Shown: one piece after another, positions 1-5,459 of the stretch
Position numbering within the stretch: the first letter of the stretch is position 1
Layout: every line of letters starts with the position of its first letter
DNA from: an uncultured Eubacteriales bacterium
Lineage (GTDB): Bacteria; Bacillota; Clostridia; Lachnospirales; Lachnospiraceae
NCBI GenBank assembly: GCA_902772745.1
Contig: CACYBV010000078.1
Coordinates: forward strand, 1-5,459
Reading direction: 5' to 3'
Length of the DNA: 5,459 bases
The notes under the pieces: generated by a model
Database searches by the model: none
What the model was told of the DNA's origin: nothing
The model's input: the letters and a program-made list of their open reading frames with translations, nothing else
Translations under genes and position numbers: made by a program

Positions 1-310
1 CAACAAGGATCTTTCCGGAGATGCGGAGAAGTTCTTCAATACGAACGCCGGCGACTATACCTGGGCGCAGCCGATACCGGAAGGCACATTTGACGATTCC
101 AATGTTTCGCTTGTGTTCCCTTATGACGAGGAGAGAAAGATACCTAGCTGCCGGAATGCGGACGGCCCCTATAATGAGAACCAGTTTGTCCTGACCGTCG
201 ACGGTTTCATGGTCACCGACAATATCGAGGTCCGGAGCGCGCAGGTCATCGACACCGGATTCGCCTATTCCGACCACAACCCGGTGGACATGGTATTTGT
301 GTTTAAGTGA
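1..310 (+). CDS. Endonuclease/exonuclease/phosphatase family protein, C-terminal part (5' end outside window)
   Basis: The open frame enters from the left edge (first full codon at position 2) and runs 102 codons to TGA at 308-310. The decisive motif is SDHNPV, encoded at 269-286, about 13 residues before the end: the C-terminal Ser-Asp-His signature of the EEP superfamily (DNase I, exonuclease III, sphingomyelinase and inositol phosphatase relatives), in which Asp and His take part in metal-dependent phosphodiester or phosphomonoester hydrolysis. Just upstream, VDGFMVTDN matches the family pattern in which an aspartate is followed by a strand and 'SDN'. The N-terminal catalytic blocks, including the Asn/Glu metal site and any signal peptide, lie outside the window, so substrate and location cannot be assigned. 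The reading frame remains open upstream of the GTG at 113, so that codon is not the start. The next gene follows after 55 bases. Confidence 0.85.
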   Translation, partial: NKDLSGDAEKFFNTNAGDYTWAQPIPEGTFDDSNVSLVFPYDEERKIPSCRNADGPYNENQFVLTVDGFMVTDNIEVRSAQVIDTGFAYSDHNPVDMVFVFK

Positions 311-351
311 TGATTAAGAACCCGTCAGGTTTTCGATAAAGAAAAATAACC

Positions 352-357
352 AGGAGG
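352..357 (+). promoter_or_regulatory. Ribosome binding site for the PNPOx-like gene
   Basis: A perfect AGGAGG lies 8 bases before the ATG at 366. It fixes that ATG as the start. Confidence 0.85.
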
Positions 358-365
358 CAGGTACT

Positions 366-758
366 ATGGAAAGAGCAGCACAGTTTCTGAAAGATGCAGG
401 AACCTATTATCTCGCGACCGTTGAAGGCGACCAGCCGAGAGTCCGTCCCTTCGGAACCGCGCACATCTTTGAAGGAAAGCTGTATATCCAGACCGGCAAG
501 ATCAAACCGGTTTCGAAGCAGCTTCATGAGAATCCGAAAGCGGAGATCTGCGCTTTCAAGGGCGGGGAATGGCTGAGGCTCGCGGGCGAGCTTGTCGAAG
601 ACCCGCGGATTGAAGCAAAACAGTCCATGCTCGACGCTTACCCCTCTCTGCAGCGGATGTACAAGGCGGACGACGGCAACACGGAAGTGTTTTATTTCAA
701 AAACGCAACCGCAACCTTCAGCTCTTTCACGCATGAGCCGGAAGTGGAGACTTTTTAA
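366..758 (+). CDS. Pyridoxamine 5'-phosphate oxidase-like (flavin split-barrel) family protein
   Basis: This 130-residue protein is a full-length small member of the PNPOx-like split-barrel superfamily. Visible features, in order: a short N-terminal helix; the first barrel strand YYLATVEGDQPRVRPFG (14-30), with the typical 'YLAT...G.P.VRP' pattern; a second strand pair around GKLYIQTG (37-44); the K47/K51 stretch and HENPKAEIC (54-62), which matches the usual 'NP.vel' segment; then EWLRLAG (68-74), resembling the family's 'W.R..G' strand. The family binds FMN, F420 or heme-type cofactors. This short subgroup is largely uncharacterised, and the sequence alone does not prove vitamin B6 metabolism. 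There is no signal peptide or membrane segment, so it is probably cytoplasmic. It sits 33 bases before the phospho-sugar mutase gene and may share its transcript. The family is confident; cofactor and reaction are unknown. Confidence 0.88.
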   Translation: MERAAQFLKDAGTYYLATVEGDQPRVRPFGTAHIFEGKLYIQTGKIKPVSKQLHENPKAEICAFKGGEWLRLAGELVEDPRIEAKQSMLDAYPSLQRMYKADDGNTEVFYFKNATATFSSFTHEPEVETF

Positions 759-778
759 CTGCGATCAGAAGTATTTTC

Positions 779-784
779 AGGAGG
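779..784 (+). promoter_or_regulatory. Ribosome binding site for the phospho-sugar mutase gene
   Basis: AGGAGG lies 7 bases before the ATG at 792, followed by an A-rich spacer. It identifies the mutase start and makes efficient translation likely. Confidence 0.85.
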
Positions 785-791
785 AAAAACG

Positions 792-2486
792 ATGAAACCC
801 GAAATAGAAAACAAGTATATCGCATGGTGCGGAAAAGCAAACCTCGATCAGGACCTGCAGGAAGAACTCTGCGCGATCGCAAGCGATGAAGCTGCGATCG
901 AAGACGCATTCTACCGGGATCTTGAATTCGGCACCGCGGGTCTGCGCGGCGTCATCGGCGCAGGCACAAACCGCATGAACGTCTATACGGTCGGCCGCAC
1001 CTCGCAGGGCCTCGCAAACTATGTAAACCAGGCATTCCCGGAAGGAATGCGGAGCATCGCGATCTCCTACGACTCCCGCATCAAGGCGGATCTTTTCGCC
1101 AAGGTTTCGGCCGCGATTTTCGCGATGAACGGCATCAAGGCCTACATCTATCCTGCGCTCATGCCGACGCCGCTCGTATCCTGGGCGGTACGGACCCTGG
1201 GATGCGCCGCAGGCGTCATGGTGACCGCCTCCCACAATCCCGCGAAATACAACGGCTACAAGGTCTACGGCCCGGACGGCTGCCAGATTACGACGGAAGC
1301 CGCCGACACGATCCTTGATCTGATCGGCAAAGTCGATATCTTCGCGGATGTGAAATTCGGCGATTTTGATGCGCTCCTTCAGGAAGGCAGGATCGAATAT
1401 GTATCCGAAGACGTTACCACGGCTTTCATCGAGCGCGTGAAGAAGGAATCGGTACTCGGCCCGGACGACAAGGTGGACCGGAACGTCGCGATCGTTTACA
1501 CCCCCTTAAACGGCACCGGCCTGAAGCCCGTGACGCGTATGCTGAAAGAGACCGGCTTCACAAACATCACGGTCGTCGCCGAACAGCGGAACCCCGACGG
1601 CAACTTCCCGACCTGCCCCTATCCGAACCCGGAGATCCGCGAGGCGATGGCGCTCGGAATGAAGTACGCCGAGGAAGAGAAGGCGGAGCTTCTTCTGGCA
1701 ACCGATCCGGACGCGGACCGCTGCGGCATCGCGGTGGCGGATCATGACGGAAACTACGTGCTTCTTTCCGGCAACGAGACCGGCTGCCTGCTTCTGGACT
1801 ACATCTGCTCGCAGCGGATCAAGAACGGAACGATGCCGCCTGAACCGATGATGGTCAAGACGATCGTCACAACCGACATGGCGGAGAAGATCGCGGAGCA
1901 TTACGGCGTGCGCTGCGCGAACGTGCTCACCGGCTTCAAGTACATCGGCGACCAGATCGCGCTTCTTGAAAAGGACGGAAAGGAAGACAACTACATCTTC
2001 GGCTTCGAGGAGAGCTACGGCTATCTTTCCGGCGGCTACGTCCGCGACAAGGACGCTGTGGACGCGGCCTTTATGATCTGCGAAATGTTTGCGTACTATA
2101 AGAGTCAGGGCATTTCGCTCCTTGACAAACTGAACGAACTGTACGACACCTACGGCTACTACAAGAACGTCACGCATTCCTTTGAGTTTGAAGGCATCTC
2201 GGGCGTCCAGAAGATGGCGGACGTCATGGCGAAGTTCCGCGCCGGCGACGTGGATTTCGCGGGCCGCAAAGTTGAAAAGACTCTTGACTACGAGGAGGGC
2301 ATCGACGGACTTCCGAAATCAAACGTGCTGAAGTACTTCGTCGAGGGCGGCACCCGCGTCATCGCGCGTCCCTCCGGAACGGAGCCGAAGCTGAAGCTCT
2401 ACGTCCTTGCCTGCGGCGCGACGAAAGACCTTGCGGCGAAGGAGAACGAGGAACTTTCCGATGCTCTGAAGAAGGCAATGGAATAA
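792..2486 (+). CDS. pgcA: Phospho-sugar mutase (alpha-phosphoglucomutase/phosphomannomutase type)
   Basis: A complete 564-residue member of the alpha-D-phosphohexomutase superfamily, close in length to Bacillus PgcA (about 580). It interconverts hexose 6-phosphate and hexose 1-phosphate, most likely glucose, supplying glucose 1-phosphate for UDP-glucose, glycolipid or polysaccharide synthesis in the cytoplasm. All four signature loops are intact: FGTAGLRG (46-53) near the N-terminus; the catalytic TASHNP (145-150), with the phosphorylated serine at 147, followed by YNGYKVYG; the Mg-binding DPDADR (305-310); the sugar-recognition loop GFEESYG (404-410); and the phosphate-binding RPSGTEPK (526-533). 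The 'KYNGYKVYG' style and length favour the PgcA-like group over GlmM. Codon use is strongly biased (only 1 of 21 arginine codons is AGA/AGG), as expected for a well-expressed core gene. The lipoprotein gene starts 13 bases downstream, so the two are probably co-transcribed. The exact sugar (glucose versus mannose) is inferred. Confidence 0.95.
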   Translation: MKPEIENKYIAWCGKANLDQDLQEELCAIASDEAAIEDAFYRDLEFGTAGLRGVIGAGTNRMNVYTVGRTSQGLANYVNQAFPEGMRSIAISYDSRIKADLFAKVSAAIFAMNGIKAYIYPALMPTPLVSWAVRTLGCAAGVMVTASHNPAKYNGYKVYGPDGCQITTEAADTILDLIGKVDIFADVKFGDFDALLQEGRIEYVSEDVTTAFIERVKKESVLGPDDKVDRNVAIVYTPLNGTGLKPVTRMLKETGFTNITVVAEQRNPDGNFPTCPYPNPEIREAMALGMKYAEEEKAELLLATDPDADRCGIAVADHDGNYVLLSGNETGCLLLDYICSQRIKNGTMPPEPMMVKTIVTTDMAEKIAEHYGVRCANVLTGFKYIGDQIALLEKDGKEDNYIFGFEESYGYLSGGYVRDKDAVDAAFMICEMFAYYKSQGISLLDKLNELYDTYGYYKNVTHSFEFEGISGVQKMADVMAKFRAGDVDFAGRKVEKTLDYEEGIDGLPKSNVLKYFVEGGTRVIARPSGTEPKLKLYVLACGATKDLAAKENEELSDALKKAME

Positions 2487-2499
2487 CAGGCATACGTAC

Positions 2500-3030
2500 A
2501 TGAAAATCAGAAGACGGGCATTTTTCACGGCAGCGCTCCTGATTTTCACGGTGCTGCTTTCCGGGTGCGGCTCCCAGGGGAAAATCGAATGGAGAGTTTT
2601 CCCGATGTTAAGCTCATCTAATCCCTGGCTTCCGATGGATTTTAACTTTAACTGGGACCGGATTGAAATCAGCTGCACGGACGGAGAGCTGTACGGAAGA
2701 TTATCCATGGGCGACTATGCTCCGAAAGGACGCGAAGCGGATATTGAATCCTGGCAGAACCCGGTTGCCTGGGGGTTTGTAAAGGACAGGAATCAGGAGG
2801 CGCTTCCGGAAAATACCGTCAAAAAGGCCGAGGTTGAATTCCGGATTTTTAAGGGAGAAGAGCTTCTTCACAAGGGAAAAGTCCGGATCCGGCAGAAAGA
2901 AGCCAACTCCGTGTTTTATACCTACGAAGTGACGCTGATCTGCCCGACGCTTAGGATGACGGCCGGCGGGAAGGAAGCGGACGGAAAAAACCAGATCGCT
3001 CTGATCCGGCAGGCATCCGGGGAAAAATAA
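2500..3030 (+). CDS. Putative lipoprotein of unknown function
   Basis: I do not recognise this 176-residue protein. Its N-terminus is a clear lipoprotein signal: basic KIRRR (2-6), a hydrophobic core (about 7-20) and the lipobox LSGC (20-23), so Cys23 should be lipidated and the mature protein of about 154 residues anchored outside the cytoplasmic membrane. The mature part has many alternating hydrophobic/charged stretches (for example 48-58, 109-117, 126-131, 138-149), suggesting a beta-rich fold. It has many Trp residues (W31, W43, W52, W85, W91) and two further cysteines (C59, C148). The ATG at 2500 is supported by the signal peptide; the ribosome binding site is weak (only CAGG, 2487-2490). 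It lies 13 bases after the mutase stop. Arginine codons are 6 of 13 AGA/AGG, unlike the mutase. Coding status is good because of the signal peptide; the function is open. Confidence 0.82.
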   Translation: MKIRRRAFFTAALLIFTVLLSGCGSQGKIEWRVFPMLSSSNPWLPMDFNFNWDRIEISCTDGELYGRLSMGDYAPKGREADIESWQNPVAWGFVKDRNQEALPENTVKKAEVEFRIFKGEELLHKGKVRIRQKEANSVFYTYEVTLICPTLRMTAGGKEADGKNQIALIRQASGEK

Positions 3031-3035
3031 GACCG

Positions 3036-3063
3036 GGAAGCGGGAGGCACACTTTCCGCTTCC
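3036..3063 (+). promoter_or_regulatory. Intercistronic stem-loop between the lipoprotein and aminopeptidase genes
   Basis: GGAAGCGGGAGG (3036-3047) pairs with CTTTCCGCTTCC (3052-3063) around a CACA tetraloop: 12 pairs, of which the outer 8 are Watson-Crick and the inner 4 include two G-U wobbles. It begins 5 bases after the lipoprotein stop and ends 10 bases before the aminopeptidase ribosome binding site. On the + strand it is followed by AGAAATGAAAAAGG rather than a T-run, so it is not a canonical intrinsic terminator. An mRNA-stability, processing or weak attenuation role is inferred. Confidence 0.65.
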
Positions 3064-3073
3064 AGAAATGAAA

Positions 3074-3079
3074 AAGGAG
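3074..3079 (+). promoter_or_regulatory. Ribosome binding site for the aminopeptidase P gene
   Basis: AAGGAG lies 4 bases before the ATG at 3084. The spacer is short, but no other in-frame ATG near the conserved N-terminal domain has a better site, so it supports this start. Confidence 0.75.
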
Positions 3080-3083
3080 CAAC

Positions 3084-4316
3084 ATGTCATTTACCGAACA
3101 CAGACAGAGATTATATGAAACCCTTCCGGTGAACAGTCTCGTCATCAGTTACGCGGGCATTCCGCTGCACGCGAACGAAGACGACTACTGCGAGTTTTCG
3201 GTCAACAGCCAGTATTTTTACCTGACCGGGCTGGAACGCGAGGGCACGGCTTTTGTCGCCTTCAAGACTGAAGAGAAGGTCTTTGAAACGCTTTTCATCG
3301 ACGAGCCGGATGAATTTTCCGAGCGCTGGACCGGCAAGATGCCGACAAAGGAAGAAGTCCGGGAAATCTCCGGAATCGAGGAGGTCCGCTGGACGGATTC
3401 GGTGGACGCTGCGATCGGCCGCTTCATGGGGCGCTTCCGGGTGGAGGAGGTCTATTTTGACCTCTACCGCTGCCAGATGAACGATCTTCCGGACTATAAT
3501 TTCGTGAAGGCACAGGAGTTCATGGCGAAATACCCCGCTGTGCGCTTAAAATGCCTCCATACGGCCGTTGCGCCGCTTCGGGAAGAGAAAGATGCGGACG
3601 AAGTGGAAAAGGTCCGTAAAGCTGTAAATATCACGCGTCAGGGCCTGGAGTTCGTGATGAAGAACCTGAAGCCCGGCATGATGGAATACCAGGTGCAGGC
3701 GGACTTCGAATACACCTGCCGCCGTCTCGGCGCAAAGAAACAGGCTTTCCCGACGATCGCGGGCTCCGGGATCAACGGCTGCATGATGCATTACGGGACG
3801 AACCACTGCGAGGTCAAAGACGGCTCCCTGATCCTTCTCGATTTGGGCGCGAAATACGAAAACTACTGCAGCGACATCACGCGGACCTATCCCGCGAACG
3901 GAAAATTCACGGAGCGTCAGCGTCAGGTTTACGATCTTGTGCTGAAGGCGAACCGTGCGGTTGCGGAAGCCGCAAAGCCGGGACTCACGACAAAAGACCT
4001 CAACGATCTCACGAAGAAAGTCCTTGGCGAAGGCCTCATCGAAATGGGCCTTATCGAAAAAGCGGAGGATGTCGGAAAATACTATATGCACGGCGTCAGC
4101 CATCCGATCGGCATCGATGTCCATGACATCTCGCTCGCCGGCGACAAACTCGCCCCGGGCTGGATCATCAGCGACGAACCGGGGCTCTACATCGACGAGT
4201 GGGAGATCGGTATCCGCATCGAGGACGACCTTCTGATCACGGATCAGGGCTGCGAAGTGCTTTCTGCGGACATTATCCGCGACCCGGACGAGATCGAGGC
4301 CTTTATGGCGCAATAA
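3084..4316 (+). CDS. pepP: Xaa-Pro aminopeptidase (aminopeptidase P, M24 family)
   Basis: A complete 410-residue metallopeptidase that removes the N-terminal residue from peptides with proline in second position; it lacks a signal peptide, so it should act in the cytoplasm in peptide turnover. The N-terminal aminopeptidase P domain (about 1-150) is followed by the 'pita-bread' M24 catalytic domain (about 175-405). Judged against E. coli PepP, all five metal ligands are present: D253 in LLDLGA, D264 in SDITRTYP, H340 in HGVSHPIGIDVHD (336-348), E365 in DEPGLYI and E380 in GIRIEDD. The accessory histidines H236 (MHYGTN), H336 and H347 are also present, so an active di-metal (usually manganese) enzyme is expected. 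The length is slightly under the 440 of E. coli PepP. It is preceded by a 53-base gap with a stem-loop and followed 15 bases later by the heparinase-like gene. The M24 family also contains prolidase, but the N-terminal domain and HGVSH pattern favour PepP. Confidence 0.95.
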   Translation: MSFTEHRQRLYETLPVNSLVISYAGIPLHANEDDYCEFSVNSQYFYLTGLEREGTAFVAFKTEEKVFETLFIDEPDEFSERWTGKMPTKEEVREISGIEEVRWTDSVDAAIGRFMGRFRVEEVYFDLYRCQMNDLPDYNFVKAQEFMAKYPAVRLKCLHTAVAPLREEKDADEVEKVRKAVNITRQGLEFVMKNLKPGMMEYQVQADFEYTCRRLGAKKQAFPTIAGSGINGCMMHYGTNHCEVKDGSLILLDLGAKYENYCSDITRTYPANGKFTERQRQVYDLVLKANRAVAEAAKPGLTTKDLNDLTKKVLGEGLIEMGLIEKAEDVGKYYMHGVSHPIGIDVHDISLAGDKLAPGWIISDEPGLYIDEWEIGIRIEDDLLITDQGCEVLSADIIRDPDEIEAFMAQ

Positions 4317-4331
4317 GAAACAGGCAATTCT

Positions 4332-5402
4332 ATGCAGAATCAAAGCAGCACAGAGGATCTGGAACGTAAGTCCCATGTCCTGAAAATACTTGAGATGTAC
4401 GGCCCGGACGGGCTCAGAAAAGACGGCGGCTTTGACACAGCGGAGGTGATTTCGATCCTCCGCTGTGTTGGCGAACTGACCACGCATTCAGAAGAAGAAA
4501 ATCCGGAGATTTCAGGAAGAAAGATCCAAAAACTCCGGGAATCCCTTGGGAAGATGCGGGTTTCCGGTCCGTATTTCCTCAATTTCGGGGAAAGCGACCT
4601 GCGGCCTGAGGCAGCCTCCAAGGATATCGGGAGTCCTGAGGATGCGGATGCAAAAGCGCGGAAGTCCGGCTTTTTAAGAGCTTTTTCTTTTCCTTCCGCC
4701 GGTATTTATGCTGTGGAAGGAGGAAAATTCTTCCTCGCTGTCAAAACCGGTGATAATAACGGGGCACGGAAGCATAACGACACCGGCTCTTTTGTCGTCT
4801 ATAAAGAGGGGCGGCCGATGCTTGCCGACCCGGGCGCGGGAGCTTTGCAGAAGGATCCGGGATCCCGAAACACAGAAGCGGAGCGAATCCGTGAATCCTG
4901 CTTCCACAACCTTCCGACCATCGAAGGATACGATCAGTGCGGAAGCCGGACAGAGCGCCTTATGGGAAAAAACGCCGCGATTGACGTAGACCTGAAGCGG
5001 AAGGAAATCTTCCCGGGCACCGAGGGGTATCTCCACAGTATGGAACTTCGCGGCTGTTATCCGGAACAGGCGCCGATCGAAACCTATATCCGGGAAATCC
5101 GTTTCATTTCCGACGGCCCGATCGAGGTGACGGAGCACCTGAGACTCAAAGATGAAGCTTTTCCGCACTGGACGCTGCATTTTATGAGCGAACAGGAGCC
5201 TGTCTGGGATCCTTCGGAGAATGCACTCCGGATCGGTACGCTGGGCGCTCTTCGCTTCGACCGTCCGATTCTCGGGGTTGAGACGGAAAGAATCGACGTT
5301 TCTTGTGATGAACGTCTCAGAAAGAACTGGCCTGATGGGTTGTGGCGGACGAATCTTGCGCCGCTCGGCGGCGTGATCCGATACCTGATCACAACTGCAT
5401 AA
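4332..5402 (+). CDS. Heparinase II/III-like protein, N-terminally reduced and probably non-catalytic
   Basis: This 356-residue protein resembles the C-terminal half of heparinase II/III family polysaccharide lyases. Residues 74-90 (KMRVSGPYFLNFGESD) fit the end of the alpha-toroid; 133-170 hold the start of the beta-sandwich domain, with HNDTGSF (148-154) and DPGAG (166-170); and HNLPT (192-196) matches the next conserved block. By comparison with Pedobacter heparinase II, H148, D166 and H192 would be the structural zinc ligands. Two things are missing: the long N-terminal toroid that carries catalytic His/Glu/Tyr residues (family members usually exceed 550-600 residues), and the first His of the usual H-x-H-x-D motif, which is R146 here. 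The start cannot move upstream, because the in-frame aminopeptidase stop (4314-4316) lies five codons before the ATG. No signal peptide is visible. The ribosome binding site is weak (AGG, 4322-4324). It may be a decaying gene or a repurposed domain; the open frame to the end argues for recent or maintained coding. Confidence 0.72.
   Translation: MQNQSSTEDLERKSHVLKILEMYGPDGLRKDGGFDTAEVISILRCVGELTTHSEEENPEISGRKIQKLRESLGKMRVSGPYFLNFGESDLRPEAASKDIGSPEDADAKARKSGFLRAFSFPSAGIYAVEGGKFFLAVKTGDNNGARKHNDTGSFVVYKEGRPMLADPGAGALQKDPGSRNTEAERIRESCFHNLPTIEGYDQCGSRTERLMGKNAAIDVDLKRKEIFPGTEGYLHSMELRGCYPEQAPIETYIREIRFISDGPIEVTEHLRLKDEAFPHWTLHFMSEQEPVWDPSENALRIGTLGALRFDRPILGVETERIDVSCDERLRKNWPDGLWRTNLAPLGGVIRYLITTA
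4435..4468. repeat. Perfect 12-bp inverted repeat inside the heparinase-like gene
   Basis: ACACAGCGGAGG (4435-4446) is exactly complementary to CCTCCGCTGTGT (4457-4468), with a 10-base loop TGATTTCGAT. Three flanking G-T wobbles (34/69, 33/70 and 32/71 of the 44xx numbering) could extend the stem. It covers codons 35-46. Neither strand has a T-run after the hairpin, so it is not a terminator. Confidence 0.8.
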
Positions 5403-5413
5403 TAAAATAATAA

Positions 5414-5419
5414 GAGGAG
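5414..5419 (+). promoter_or_regulatory. Ribosome binding site for the gene entering the right edge
   Basis: GAGGAG, within AGAGGAGAG, lies 6 bases before the ATG at 5426 after an AT-rich 23-base gap. It is the main evidence that a gene begins there. Confidence 0.75.
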
Positions 5420-5425
5420 AGAAAC

Positions 5426-5459
5426 ATGGGAAAAATCATTGAACAGGACATTCCGAACA
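5426..5459 (+). CDS. Start of an unidentified gene (3' end outside window)
   Basis: An ATG with a strong, well-spaced ribosome binding site opens a frame that continues to the window edge; only 11 complete codons (MGKIIEQDIPN) are visible. This is too short to name a family. It starts 23 bases after the heparinase-like stop, in the same direction, so it may be co-transcribed with the genes upstream. Confidence 0.65.
   Translation, partial: MGKIIEQDIPN

Noticed and set aside
317..333. Possible small hairpin with trailing T residues after the EEP gene
   Set aside because: The stem has only about four solid pairs plus A-T/G-T ends, and the T residues are used in the stem, so it is too weak to call a terminator.
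310..339. Nine-codon mini-frame (MIKNPSGFR) overlapping the EEP stop as TGATG
   Set aside because: The overlap looks like translational coupling, but nine codons with no other support are best explained by chance.
311..351. Possible promoter in the AT-richer gap before the PNPOx-like gene
   Set aside because: GATAAA and TTAAGA-like hexamers exist, but at about 15-base spacing and with poor consensus match; not supportable by eye.
874..900. 8-bp inverted repeat CGATCGCA/TGCGATCG early in the mutase gene
   Set aside because: It arises from repeated GCG-ATC/GCG-type codons in a conserved protein; the 11-base spacer and coding context make function unlikely.
1506..2177. Antisense open frame (223 codons) opposite the mutase
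   Set aside because: It is the mirror of a strongly codon-biased conserved gene; there is no ribosome binding context or recognisable domain.
3546..4487. Long antisense open frame (313 codons) opposite pepP and the start of the heparinase-like gene
   Set aside because: It overlaps an aminopeptidase with all metal ligands intact, its translation shows no family motif, and long antisense frames are expected opposite GC-biased coding sequence.
4672..4696. T-rich tract inside the heparinase-like gene resembling a terminator tail
   Set aside because: No stable stem precedes it and it encodes an in-frame segment (FLRAFSFP) leading into the domain.
4715..4722. Internal GGAAGGAGG sequence resembling a ribosome binding site
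   Set aside because: No start codon follows at usable spacing; it encodes part of the beta-sandwich segment VEGGKFF.
4858..4867. 10-bp palindrome CGGGATCCCG in the heparinase-like gene
   Set aside because: Short, single-copy in the window and without flanking structure; no reason to treat it as an operator or recombination site.

Overview
The window is a gene-dense bacterial stretch with every credible gene on the + strand. It holds the 3' end of one gene, five complete genes and the first 11 codons of a seventh. Strong AGGAGG-type ribosome binding sites, a moderately GC-rich composition and the subfamilies seen (a PgcA-like phospho-sugar mutase, a short PNPOx-like protein, a heparinase II/III relative) suggest a Bacillota genome. 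An anaerobic gut-type Clostridia/Lachnospiraceae-like organism is my best guess; this is inference from protein style, not a phylogenetic test.

Layout. Positions 1-310 encode the C-terminus of an endonuclease/exonuclease/phosphatase (EEP) superfamily protein, recognised by its SDHNP motif. Then come a 130-aa flavin-split-barrel (PNPOx-like) protein (366-758), a complete alpha-D-phosphohexomutase (792-2486) and an unrecognised 176-aa lipoprotein (2500-3030). A 12-bp intercistronic stem-loop follows (3036-3063), then a complete Xaa-Pro aminopeptidase (3084-4316), a 356-aa heparinase II/III-like protein lacking most of the catalytic N-terminal half (4332-5402), and the start of an unidentified gene (5426 onward). 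Intergenic gaps are 55, 33, 13, 53, 15 and 23 bases. No canonical terminator or convincing promoter is visible, so the run could be one transcription unit, although the 55- and 53-base gaps could hide boundaries. No stretch above 300 bases lacks a gene.

How the genes fit together. The mutase (glucose-1-phosphate supply) and the aminopeptidase (Xaa-Pro peptide turnover) are housekeeping cytoplasmic enzymes, and the PNPOx-like protein is a probable small flavin or heme-type binding protein. No shared pathway is evident; this looks like a loose co-directional housekeeping cluster. The two non-housekeeping genes, the lipoprotein and the heparinase-like gene, stand apart: both have weak ribosome binding sites and looser arginine codon use than the mutase. 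The most noteworthy points are the reduced, probably non-catalytic heparinase-like gene, a perfect 12-bp inverted repeat inside it, and the stem-loop ahead of the aminopeptidase gene. I see no mobile element, CRISPR array, RNA gene or obvious new multi-gene system.
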